From positions 1 to 7,459 of the forward strand of contig WJOV01000090.1 in the NCBI GenBank assembly GCA_009618475.1: 7,459 bases of DNA, in the 5' to 3' direction. A model generated the notes under the pieces. It was not told where the DNA came from and did not search any database. It saw only the letters and a program-made list of their open reading frames with translations. The position numbers were made by a program, and so were the translations under genes. The DNA is from Methanosarcinales archaeon (GTDB taxonomy: Archaea; Halobacteriota; Syntropharchaeia; Alkanophagales; Methanospirareceae). Positions 1-5,865 of this stretch are shown piece by piece. Position 1 is the first letter of the stretch. Every line of letters starts with the position of its first letter.

Positions 1-10
1 TTTTATTTTC

Positions 11-60
11 TCCTCCCCAATTTTTATTCCAACCATGAATTTATCATGGTAATTTGGAGG
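11..60. repeat. Imperfect palindrome next to the MCP break
   Basis: The core arms ACCATGA (32-38) and TCATGGT (44-50) pair perfectly around a 5-base loop. Outside them CCTCC..AATT (12-22) faces AATTTGGAGG (51-60) with small mismatches. A short direct repeat, TTATTCCAA, occurs at 24-32 and 69-77. The segment is AT-rich and starts right after the point where the chemoreceptor gene loses its homology. It may be the end of a mobile or MITE-like element that continues to the left of the window. Confidence 0.45.
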
Positions 61-68
61 TTATTAAT

Positions 69-611
69 TTATTCCAAAACTAAGTTGTTGGGACAGTAGT
101 TCTTTTCCGTTCGCCTGATGATCAACAGATTAATCATCAGTTTATCTTCGGTCGCCTGGTCCGCGGAACTGCCTGTTATCACTGTTTCTATAGCCCGTGC
201 ATCTTCTTCAACGGTCGCTAATTGCTCCTCTTTCTCGTCTGTAAGTGCCTGAACCTCCGTGAAGGCACTGTCATACTTCGGAATCGTTGTCTTGACTTCC
301 TCTACTGCCGTTTTGTCTTCCACGGTTTCCACCATTCCTGTAAGCTCAGTTGCCAGGCTCTTTACTTTCGCCACGGCTGCGTTGGTATTGTCAATGCTCG
401 CCTGGTCTACTCTCATTATATAGTTCTTTTCCTGCTGCCTGACCGTTTTCATTTCCACCTTCAGCTCTGCCGATTTTCCCATTATGTCGCTTTGGTCGGA
501 CATGGCGCTTATTTGCAAGAATGCAACTATTCCCAGTGCTGCCGTCAATACCAACACGGCGCCAAAGCCCAGAAACAATTTCGGTCCTACTTTCATGTTT
601 CCCAATCCCAT
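69..611 (-). pseudogene. Chemoreceptor (MCP-like) N-terminal fragment with HBM-type sensor domain, truncated
   Basis: This is a 180-residue product with a short basic N-terminus, one membrane helix (about residues 12-34) and then a long helical extracytoplasmic segment. It carries RQQEKNY at about 58-64 and RRTEKNY at 166-172. Such paired R-x-x-EKNY/F signatures are typical of helical-bimodular (HBM) sensor domains of methyl-accepting chemotaxis proteins, which sense small ligands outside the membrane. The reading frame stops eight residues after the second signature. The second membrane helix, HAMP domain and methyl-accepting signalling domain are therefore absent, and a complete family member would be several hundred residues longer. 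The start at 611 is supported by AGGAGGT at 624-630, 12 bases upstream. The break falls near position 95, where the sequence turns AT-rich, which suggests an insertion or rearrangement. As written it could only anchor in the membrane and could not signal. I am confident of the family type and moderately confident that it is broken. Confidence 0.72.
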
Positions 612-683
612 CTTTTTTCGTTTACCTCCTTTTTGGTTTTATACTTTGTGGCAGACCGTTCAAAGACAGGGCATCGAGTGTGT

Positions 684-705
684 TGTTTATTCTATAAAGG
701 TTAAA
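684..705 (-). promoter_or_regulatory. Possible TATA-type promoter of the chemoreceptor gene
   Basis: On the minus strand the box CTTTATAGA (about 690-698) lies about 57 bases beyond a plausible start of transcription that would include the AGGAGGT ribosome site at 624-630. A second box, TATAAAAC (636-643), is closer, but it would exclude that ribosome site from the transcript. The assignment rests on motif and spacing only. Confidence 0.3.
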
Positions 706-736
706 CTCCCTATGGTGTATTAGCTACATAGCAATA

Positions 737-748
737 CCTTTAAATAGG
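737..748 (+). promoter_or_regulatory. TTTAAATA box upstream of the recombinase fragment
   Basis: CCTTTAAATAGG is a good archaeal TATA-like box. It matches the core of the box at 5818-5827 (CTTTAAATAGG). Transcription would start near 765-770, essentially at the GTG of the recombinase fragment. The box may simply be left over from the sequence that was joined here, and because it is nearly self-complementary it could also act on the other strand. Confidence 0.3.
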
Positions 749-763
749 ACTAATATAGGAGTA

Positions 764-1243
764 GTGATTGTATTTAAGGACCTGGTGAGAAGAGCTGGCG
801 TGGTTGACGTGGAAAATCTGAGAAGAAGCGATATAAATATTGTCGGTGCTCATGCCTTGCGAAAAAGCTTTTCCACTATCTGCCGGAATTCCGGAGTCCC
901 TCCGGACCTCGTTGAGTTCATGATAGGGCACCGGCTGAAATTTAACGGTGCATACTATGAACCATCCGACGAGAAACTGAAAGAAGGGGGAATAAATAGG
1001 AATTCGGTTTACAAATGCCCAAACTGTGGGCTGGACCTGAAGAAGAACTGGAAAATATGCCCCAAATGTGGGAAGAAAGTAGGATTTACAACGTGCGATA
1101 AGTGCGGAGAAACGCTATCCTGCGATTGGGACTACTGCCCGAAATGTGGTAAGAAACCACGAGATTTCACAAGATTGACACAACACTTTTTCTTTTTTGC
1201 AAAAAGAAAACCTGTGCTAAAAGAAAAAAAGTTCTTTTGGTAA
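764..1243 (+). pseudogene. C-terminal part of a tyrosine recombinase fused to a double zinc ribbon
   Basis: Residues 1-75 match the end of a phage-integrase/XerC-type catalytic domain. HALR gives H30 and R33, GH gives H56, and Y65 nine residues later is the expected nucleophile. The first catalytic arginine, the beta-hairpin lysine and the DNA-binding N-terminal domain are missing, so the protein cannot be an active recombinase. Residues 85-128 form two C4 zinc ribbons: C85/C88/C99/C102 and C111/C114/C125/C128. Residues from about 133 onward (aromatic and lysine-rich) are read from a repeat and are probably not original. The frame stays open upstream to 698 but shows no homology there, so the GTG at 764 is only the first usable start; AGGAG sits too close (2 bases) to be a good ribosome site. 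This is probably a remnant of an integrated element. Whether the zinc ribbons belonged to the parent integrase or were joined later cannot be told. Confidence 0.75.
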
Positions 1244-1275
1244 AGCTTTTCTTTCTAAGAAAAGGTTTCTCGTGG
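1157..1275. repeat. Long inverted-repeat structure with internal AT hairpins
   Basis: CCACGAGA (1157-1164) and TCTCGTGG (1268-1275) are perfect inverted arms. Between them lie two further perfect hairpins: 1188-1197 with 1201-1210 (10-bp arms, 3-base loop) and 1246-1253 with 1257-1264 (8-bp arms, 3-base loop). A CACAAGATTgACACA unit inside the left side is a diverged inverted partner of the unit at 1281-1295. The structure overlaps the last 29 codons of the recombinase fragment. A MITE-like or other dispersed palindromic repeat is the best description. Confidence 0.6.
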
Positions 1276-1276
1276 G

Positions 1277-1322
1277 AATCTGTGTAATCTTGTGGTTATA
1301 AAAAGGGCTAAGCAAATGCCAA
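1277..1322 (+). repeat. Dispersed repeat, copy 1 (inverted relative to 2572-2618)
   Basis: Bases 1277-1306 match the reverse complement of 2589-2618 at 29 of 30 positions, including 24 consecutive identities. Similarity then continues for about 15 more bases after one indel (GCTAAgCAAATgC against GCTAAaCAAATaC). The core contains GTGTAATCTTGTGG. A weaker copy sits at 1168-1182 in the opposite orientation. The copy ends in a TATA-like TTATAAAAAGG. Confidence 0.75.
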
Positions 1323-1359
1323 TATTTATTTCAATATATTCAACAAAAATTACAAATAT

Positions 1360-1381
1360 CTGACAAAAAATTTTGTGACAG
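1360..1381. repeat. Imperfect palindrome before a promoter
   Basis: CTGACAAAA (1360-1368) faces TTTTGTGACAG (1371-1381), pairing everywhere except for a two-base bulge. It abuts the BRE at 1382, so it could be an operator for the small gene at 1420. There is no other evidence for that role. Confidence 0.3.
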
Positions 1382-1396
1382 CGAAAGTTTTTTAAG
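1382..1396 (+). promoter_or_regulatory. BRE/TATA promoter for a leaderless transcript
   Basis: CGAAAG (1382-1387) followed by TTTTTTAAG (1388-1396) has the form of an archaeal BRE plus TATA box. The box centre is about 27 bases before the ATG at 1420, the spacing expected when transcription starts at the start codon. The same CGAAAG plus TA-box layout occurs at 5812-5826. Confidence 0.5.
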
Positions 1397-1419
1397 TAAC
1401 CCCTCTAAATTAATTGAAC

Positions 1420-1533
1420 ATGGCAGAAGTAGAAAAAGATATGGGTATTGGTGTTGATGTTGATAAACCGATACACCATAGGGAGTTTAATCTTCATAGA
1501 TTACACTTTTATATTACGATAGGGCGGTTTTGA
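1420..1533 (+). CDS. Small ORF of 37 codons, possibly the broken start of a gene
   Basis: An ATG with no Shine-Dalgarno site, placed about 27 bases after a TATA box, opens a 37-codon frame ending at TGA 1531-1533. The first 17 residues (MAEVEKDMGIGVDVDKP) recall, from memory, the N-terminus of archaeal ribosomal protein uS17, which continues with a Cys-rich NCPFHG segment. Here the sequence instead changes to a His/Phe-rich stretch with no cysteine. If the resemblance is real, this is a truncated extra copy joined to foreign DNA; otherwise it is a small leaderless gene of unknown role or a chance frame. I favour a truncated gene start, with low confidence. Confidence 0.3.
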   Translation: MAEVEKDMGIGVDVDKPIHHREFNLHRLHFYITIGRF

Positions 1534-1657
1534 CAAATCAACCTGATGTGCCTCTCGCTTGTCGTGTAATATCCCAAGCACGTAATGCTTTTTGTATTCG
1601 CCGTATGGAAAGGATAGAAAAAAAAGATACCGCCAGAGGTTTATACTCCTGCACTGT
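1534..1657. other. Spacer between the small ORF and the MetAP gene
   Basis: I see no coding signal here beyond frames that are antisense to MetAP. The only clear element is the A8 run at 1618-1625, which is the U-rich terminator of the MetAP transcript on the minus strand. Confidence 0.5.
1613..1630 (-). terminator. map: T-run terminator of the MetAP gene
   Basis: On the minus strand TATCTTTTTTTTCTATCC, with eight consecutive T, follows the MetAP stop codon by about 33 bases. Archaeal RNA polymerase terminates on such U-rich tracts without needing a hairpin. Confidence 0.5.
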
Positions 1658-2542
1658 TTACCCTGTCGTCACCTCACAGCCATCCTTTTTCACGATTACC
1701 GTATGCTCGGCTTGCGAAACTAACCCTTTCTCTTCTTCTCTCAATACGGGATACTCCCTTAACGCACCCGTGTTTTTCAAAGTTCGGAGCGCTAAATCAA
1801 GCCGCTCTCTCGGCAGCCACCTCCTGGCGAACGGCAGCCCCTGGTACTTTTTTAGTTCCTCTAACAGCTTCTTCGCTTCTATCACCCTGACCGGCTTCGC
1901 TTTTATCAGACTGTATATCTCCGCGTTACCACTTTCTACTACTTTACCCGCACCATCAGTTGCAAACGGCTCTATCGCAACGATGTCGTTCTCCTTTAAT
2001 ATCACTCCATGCTCATACTTTACATTGGGAATTGAGGGTGGAGCATGAGAATTGTATCTCACGAGACCATGTCCAGAGAGATTAACCACGGGTTTATATC
2101 CCTGCTCGCGTATGGTATTCTCGATTACTTCTCCTATCTCAACGGTGCTTATGCCATCACGAATTAGCTTTATCGCCTCGTTTAACGCCGCTTCCGATGC
2201 TCTCACCAGCCCTTCGTTGTTGCCACTTAAATCCACTGTCACTGCACTATCTCCAATATAACCGTCTATATGAACTCCAATGTCTATCTTCACGAGGTCA
2301 GCGCCAAAAACGGCTTTGTCGTCTATCGAAGGAGTAGCATGTGCCGCTTCCTCGTTCCTCGATATATTACAGGGGAATGCAGGTTCTCCGCCCTTTTCCC
2401 TTATGCCGTTCTCAACGAATTCCGCAACCGCTAATAACGAGCCCCCCTCCTTTACGAGCTCTATTGCCCCTTCTCTTACCTCTGACAGAATCCTACCCGC
2501 ACTTATATACTTATCCAATACGAGTTCCATTTCTTCTCCCAT
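1658..2542 (-). CDS. map: Methionine aminopeptidase, type II (archaeal)
   Basis: This cytosolic metalloprotease removes the initiator methionine from new proteins when the second residue is small. With the start at 2542 the product is 294 residues, the usual archaeal length. The metal ligands are D87 (KIDIG), D98 (IGDSA), H158 (SGHGL), E191 (IEPFAT) and E279 (QAEHT). Substrate-side histidines are H68 (EEAAHAT) and H166 (NSHAPP). The insert of about 60 residues between E191 and E279, carrying the GLPFARRWL segment, is the type II helical subdomain. Every catalytic residue is present, so the enzyme should be active. I chose the start at 2542 because GGAG (2551-2554 on the other strand) lies 8 bases upstream; the next Met at 2530 is also possible, and an upstream extension to 2623 would read through the promoter. 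The gene is transcribed divergently from the helicase and ends before an eight-T terminator. Confidence 0.96.
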   Translation of the reverse strand: MGEEMELVLDKYISAGRILSEVREGAIELVKEGGSLLAVAEFVENGIREKGGEPAFPCNISRNEEAAHATPSIDDKAVFGADLVKIDIGVHIDGYIGDSAVTVDLSGNNEGLVRASEAALNEAIKLIRDGISTVEIGEVIENTIREQGYKPVVNLSGHGLVRYNSHAPPSIPNVKYEHGVILKENDIVAIEPFATDGAGKVVESGNAEIYSLIKAKPVRVIEAKKLLEELKKYQGLPFARRWLPRERLDLALRTLKNTGALREYPVLREEEKGLVSQAEHTVIVKKDGCEVTTG

Positions 2543-2571
2543 TTTTATTACTCCAAAACGCCCATTGTTTG

Positions 2572-2618
2572 TTTGTATTTGTTTAGCTCCTTTATATAAC
2601 CACAAGATTACACAGATT
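2572..2618 (-). repeat. Dispersed repeat, copy 2, overlapping the MetAP promoter
   Basis: This is the inverted partner of 1277-1322: 29 of 30 identical bases over 2589-2618 and a looser match to about 2572. With copy 1 it brackets the MetAP gene, which would allow inversion of the gene or mark the ends of a moved segment. From memory, intergenic repeats built on ACACAGATT/CACAAGATT units are scattered in many environmental genomes. Confidence 0.7.
2591..2600 (-). promoter_or_regulatory. map: TATA box of the MetAP gene
   Basis: The minus strand reads GTTATATAAAG here. Transcription would begin about 25 bases downstream, near 2570, giving a short leader that contains the GGAG site. The box lies within a dispersed repeat (2572-2618), so the promoter and the repeat share sequence. 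Confidence 0.55.
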
Positions 2619-2632
2619 TTCAATACAAAAAG

Positions 2633-2641
2633 AAATATTAT
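2633..2641 (+). promoter_or_regulatory. TATA-like box of the helicase gene
   Basis: AAATATTAT lies about 26 bases before the ATG at 2663, there is no Shine-Dalgarno site, and the sequence before it is purine-rich (AAAAAG). This fits a leaderless helicase transcript running opposite to MetAP. Confidence 0.4.
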
Positions 2642-2662
2642 GTTATATCGGAAAAAACAGAA

Positions 2663-5551
2663 ATGCCACCCAATATATTCGCATCATTTTCAAGCCCCAT
2701 CCAAAAAGCTATCCGGGAAAAAGGCTTTCCCACCCCTACTGAGCCACAAATTAAAGCAATTCCGCCTATAATAGAAGGAAAGAACGTATTATTGATTGCA
2801 CCAACGGCGAGTGGAAAGACCGAAGCGGCGTTCTTACCCGTGATAGATGCGTTAATCAAAACGGAGCGAGTCCCCGGGATAAAAGCACTTTACATAACGC
2901 CACTGAAAGCTTTGAACCGGGACATGCTTGAACGATTACAATGGTGGTGTAAACGGCTTGACCTGCGGTTGGGCGTAAGGCATGGAGATACGTCTACGCG
3001 GGAAAGAGAAGCACAGGCTATGGTTCCGCCCGACATCCTGATTACAACGCCGGAAACGTTACAGGCGATATTACCGGGTAGGATTATGCGCCAGCACCTC
3101 GCATCGGTAAAATGGGTAATCGTGGACGAAGTGCATGAACTCGCTTGTGACAAGCGTGGCTCGCAATTATCGCTTGCGTTGGAGCGGCTTCGCTACCTGA
3201 AGAATGCCGATTTCCAGGTCATCGGCTTATCGGCTACCATCGGCTCGCCGGATAGAGTGGCAAAATTTTTGGTCGGAACGGATAGGGATTGCGAGATAAT
3301 CAACGTTCCCGTATCACGGTCAATGAAGGTAGAGGTTTATTATCCGAGAGCCGAGTCGCAAGATTATAAACTGGCAGAAGAGCTTTACACTTACTCGGAG
3401 GTCGCCGCCCGGTTACGATTGATGAAAAAGCTCGTCGAGCAGCACGAATCCACATTAATATTCACAAATACTCGCTCGATAACGGAAATCCTCGGTAGCA
3501 GGTTCCGAGTTTGGGACCTGAACTTCCTCGTGGGTGTTCATCATGGCTCGCTATCCAAACCTTCGCGAATTAACGTTGAAAAAGGCATTAAAGAAGGCAG
3601 GCTGCATGGGATTATCTGCACGAGTTCCTTAGAACTGGGTATAGACATCGGAAGGCTGGATTTTGTCATTCAGTATAACTCACCGAGACAGGCGACAAGG
3701 CTCCTTCAGCGCGTTGGTAGAAGCGGTCATAGAATTGGCGGTATTGCAAACGGTGCGATAGTAGTCCAGGATTCGGATGATGCTCTGGAAAGTTTGGTAA
3801 TTTGTCGTCGTGCGATTGCAGAAGAGTTAGAGCCCGCCGATATTCCACAGAAACCGCTTGACGTATTGGCGCATCAAATAGCGGGTTTGCTGCTGGCAAA
3901 GAGAAGATGGAGCTTTGAAGAAGCCCTGAACGTGCTAAAAAAAGCATATCCATATAGAGACCTCGCGGAGCATGAACTGGTCAGCGTTTTGAACTACATG
4001 CATTCACGAATTCCAAGGTTTTTGTGGTTCTCCGCCGAAGACAAAGTATTTCTGAGACCTAACCGGATAAAACCACTCTACGGCTATTATTTCGAGCATT
4101 TGTCAATGATTCCAGAGGAAAGACATTTTCTGGTCATCGAGGAAGGCGACAAACCCGTAGGCGTTTTAGACGAAGCTTTTGTCGCTGAATACGGCAACCC
4201 TGGGAATAAGTTCATAGAAGGCGGTCGTGTGTGGAAAATACTGCACCTGTATGGCGACAGAATATATGTAAAGCACGAAGATGACCCAACTGGTTCCATC
4301 CCAAGCTGGGTAGGAGAAGAGATTCCGGTTCCTTATGCCGTTGCCGAAGAGGTAGGAAAGATTCGCCGCAGGTCCGTGGAAAAAGAGTTTGAAATTGATA
4401 GCGGTGTTGGAGAGACAGAGATAGAGATAGGAAGAGAACTCATAAAGAAATATCCATGTAGCGAGGAGACCATTGGTAGAGCTTTAGACGAAGTTGCACA
4501 GCAAGCGAAAAGAGGTTATCCCGTGCCGACAGATAGGCTGTTAACAGTCGAAAGATGGAATGAATATATAATCCTGCACTGCTCGTTTGGGCTTCTTGCA
4601 AATAGAACTTTAGCCATGCTCTTAGCTACTGTAATTTCTGACAGGATAGGCGCTCCGGTGGGCGTGCAGCAGGACCCTTACCGGATAATGCTCAAAACCG
4701 AAGGAACGGAATTGGAGCCCGAGGATGTAGAGGAGATTATCCTCGATTTGTCAACGGAATCAATCGAAAAGCTCGCCTTGAATGCACTGGTCCGAAGCAG
4801 GTTATTTAAACGGAGGTTTATACACGTGGCGAGGAGATTTGGCGCTTTGGCGAAGGGTGCGTCATTGAGTGCCCTCGACCTGGATAACCTGATAAGAAGT
4901 TTTGAGGGTTCTGCGGTATTCGATGAAGCTATTAGCGAATCCTGGGATAAGGACGTGGATATAAACCTGACTGTGCAGCTTTTAAAGCGGATAACCGAGG
5001 GTGAGCTAAAAATCGCGGTAATAAAAGGAGAGGAAGGCAGCCCTATTGCGGGGATCGTCGAAGTAATAAAACGCGGATACGAGCTAATCCCGCCGGAGAG
5101 GATGCAGCAGGTAATAATAAAATACGTGAAGGCGAGGTTGTTAGACGAGTCCTTGACTTTTGTATGCACGAATTGCTGGCGGTATGTAGCGGTGATGCGA
5201 ATAAACGATGTGGAAATAGAAACGGTTCAATGTCCTGAATGCGAATCGAACATGATAGGTGCGTTAAAATCGGAGGAGAACGAGGTCAGGAAGGAGATAC
5301 GCAAAGGTAAAAGTAAAAGTAAAAAAGCAAGTAAGTTAGTTAGCGATGCCACAAAATCCGCGGAGTTGATTTCGAACTACGGAGAAGCAGCTTTGGTTGC
5401 GTTGGCGGGTAAAGGGATTAACCCGGATGGGGCAAAAGAGATTCTGGAAAAGGAAAGTGCAGTAAACGAGCACCTGATAGAGCTTATAATCGAATCGGAA
5501 AAGGAGGTTTTGAAACGCAGGTTTTATAGACGTAGAAAAGAGAAAAAGTAA
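2663..5551 (+). CDS. lhr: Lhr-like superfamily 2 DNA/RNA helicase with C-terminal zinc ribbon
   Basis: This is a 962-residue ATP-dependent helicase. The RecA1 domain has APTASGKT (Walker A, 46-53), TTPET (128-132), DEVH (motif II, 155-158) and SAT (190-192). The RecA2 domain has TLIFTNTRS (264-272), SSLELGIDIG (321-330) and QRVGRSGHR (motif VI, 349-357). The winged-helix and Lhr core regions (about 385-830) follow. A C4 zinc ribbon (C835, C838, C857, C860) then leads through a lysine/serine linker (about 876-891) to a C-terminal helical tail with a helix-hairpin-helix-like stretch (AALVALAGKGINPDGAKEIL, about 909-928). Lhr proteins translocate 3' to 5' and are linked to replication-coupled repair or RNA metabolism. 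All motor motifs are intact, so it should be active. It could be one of several archaeal Lhr subgroups, and I cannot assign which. The start at ATG 2663 fits the family N-terminus and a leaderless promoter. Confidence 0.94.
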   Translation: MPPNIFASFSSPIQKAIREKGFPTPTEPQIKAIPPIIEGKNVLLIAPTASGKTEAAFLPVIDALIKTERVPGIKALYITPLKALNRDMLERLQWWCKRLDLRLGVRHGDTSTREREAQAMVPPDILITTPETLQAILPGRIMRQHLASVKWVIVDEVHELACDKRGSQLSLALERLRYLKNADFQVIGLSATIGSPDRVAKFLVGTDRDCEIINVPVSRSMKVEVYYPRAESQDYKLAEELYTYSEVAARLRLMKKLVEQHESTLIFTNTRSITEILGSRFRVWDLNFLVGVHHGSLSKPSRINVEKGIKEGRLHGIICTSSLELGIDIGRLDFVIQYNSPRQATRLLQRVGRSGHRIGGIANGAIVVQDSDDALESLVICRRAIAEELEPADIPQKPLDVLAHQIAGLLLAKRRWSFEEALNVLKKAYPYRDLAEHELVSVLNYMHSRIPRFLWFSAEDKVFLRPNRIKPLYGYYFEHLSMIPEERHFLVIEEGDKPVGVLDEAFVAEYGNPGNKFIEGGRVWKILHLYGDRIYVKHEDDPTGSIPSWVGEEIPVPYAVAEEVGKIRRRSVEKEFEIDSGVGETEIEIGRELIKKYPCSEETIGRALDEVAQQAKRGYPVPTDRLLTVERWNEYIILHCSFGLLANRTLAMLLATVISDRIGAPVGVQQDPYRIMLKTEGTELEPEDVEEIILDLSTESIEKLALNALVRSRLFKRRFIHVARRFGALAKGASLSALDLDNLIRSFEGSAVFDEAISESWDKDVDINLTVQLLKRITEGELKIAVIKGEEGSPIAGIVEVIKRGYELIPPERMQQVIIKYVKARLLDESLTFVCTNCWRYVAVMRINDVEIETVQCPECESNMIGALKSEENEVRKEIRKGKSKSKKASKLVSDATKSAELISNYGEAALVALAGKGINPDGAKEILEKESAVNEHLIELIIESEKEVLKRRFYRRRKEKK

Positions 5552-5584
5552 CAAGAATGAGACCATCGAAAAAAAACGAAAATC
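5552..5584 (+). other. Short spacer after the helicase gene
   Basis: There is no T-run or hairpin directly after the helicase stop. The first T-rich tracts are at 5703-5707 and 5730-5735, so helicase transcripts may read into the structured region that follows. Confidence 0.4.
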
Positions 5585-5594
5585 GGTTTATATG
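5585..5594 (+). promoter_or_regulatory. TATA-like box of the candidate small RNA
   Basis: GGTTTATATG preceded by CGAAAAT would place transcription start near 5613-5616, just before the first closing stem of the structured segment. The support is spacing and motif only. Confidence 0.35.
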
Positions 5595-5612
5595 CTATGA
5601 TAAATAGATAGT

Positions 5613-5707
5613 AGCAGTAAGCCACTGAGTTCCGTACTTGGGGGTGGGGGGTTTAAGTACAGGCTTCGTACTTAAGTACAGGGTATAGTGGCTGGATAGT
5701 CCTTTTT
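5613..5707 (+). ncRNA. Candidate structured RNA or palindromic control region
   Basis: AGCCACT (5620-5626) and AGTGGCT (5687-5693) form a perfect closing stem. Inside, GTACTT and AAGTAC alternate: GTACTT at 5634 and 5668, AAGTAC at 5655 and 5674. TTAAGTAC (5653-5660) pairs with GTACTTAA (5668-5675) across a 7-base loop; alternatively CCGTACTT (5632-5639) pairs with AAGTACaGG (5655-5663 or 5674-5682). The segment 5668-5679 is a perfect 12-base palindrome, and TTAAGTACAGG occurs twice (5653 and 5672). A G5-T-G6 tract (5640-5651) lies in the loop of the first pairing. A TATA-like box upstream and CCTTTTTG (5701-5708) downstream fit a free transcript of about 95 bases. It could instead be an RNA leader or a DNA operator. 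I do not recognise a known RNA family. Confidence 0.4.
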
Positions 5708-5718
5708 GAAGAACATTC

Positions 5719-5802
5719 AGTAGATAGTATTTTTTCTCAATGATATACTATATCTACATTTATTTGAAAGAAAATTATACATACCGCGATACTTTATCTA
5801 CT
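5719..5802. promoter_or_regulatory. Three-copy operator-like motif upstream of the small ORF/HEPN module
   Basis: A 12- to 14-base motif occurs three times. AGTAGATAGTAT is at 5719-5730 on the plus strand. Its inverse ATACTATATCTAC is at 5745-5757 and ATACTTTATCTACT at 5789-5802, both pointing the other way. The consensus is GTAGATA(n)AGTAT. The copies end about 10 bases before the BRE at 5812, a usual place for a repressor or activator to act on the promoter. Autoregulation by a downstream product is an inference. Confidence 0.45.
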
Positions 5803-5811
5803 ATAAAAAAC

Positions 5812-5826
5812 CGAAAGCTTTAAATA
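5812..5826 (+). promoter_or_regulatory. BRE/TATA promoter of the small ORF/HEPN module
   Basis: CGAAAG (5812-5817) followed by CTTTAAATA (5818-5826) is a near-ideal archaeal BRE plus TATA box. Transcription should start around 5845-5848, leaving a short leader with GGAGG at 5852-5856. Confidence 0.6.
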
Positions 5827-5865
5827 GGGATTTAAACTATCGATGTCTCGTGGAGGAAATAAAAG

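Noticed and set aside
1524..1570. Possible decayed copy of the IS630 transposase, because CGGTTTTGAcaAATcAACC resembles minus-strand sequence near 7350-7372.
   Set aside because: The match is short, needs several mismatches, and the surrounding translation shows no transposase motif in any frame.
1541..1590. A C/D box guide RNA suggested by CTGATGTG.
   Set aside because: No complete C, D', C' and D box set with proper spacing could be found.
1530..2771. Long plus-strand open frames across the MetAP gene.
   Set aside because: They are antisense to a gene with every catalytic residue conserved, and their translations are Ser/Leu/Pro-rich with no family features.
4408..4432. GAGA/GATAGA-type short repeat.
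   Set aside because: It encodes the Glu/Ile-rich ETEIEIG stretch of the helicase and needs no separate explanation.
2890..5169. Minus-strand open frames inside the helicase gene.
   Set aside because: The plus-strand helicase is continuous and conserved; these are antisense shadows without ribosome sites.
5632..5682. A CRISPR array or leader, because of repeated GTACTT/AAGTAC units.
   Set aside because: There are only two short copies with no regular spacers or 23- to 37-base repeats, and no cas gene is nearby.
5613..5707. A tRNA gene or other familiar stable RNA.
   Set aside because: There is no T-arm GGTTCRA consensus, no cloverleaf and no CCA-type acceptor; the stems do not match tRNA, 5S or SRP RNA.
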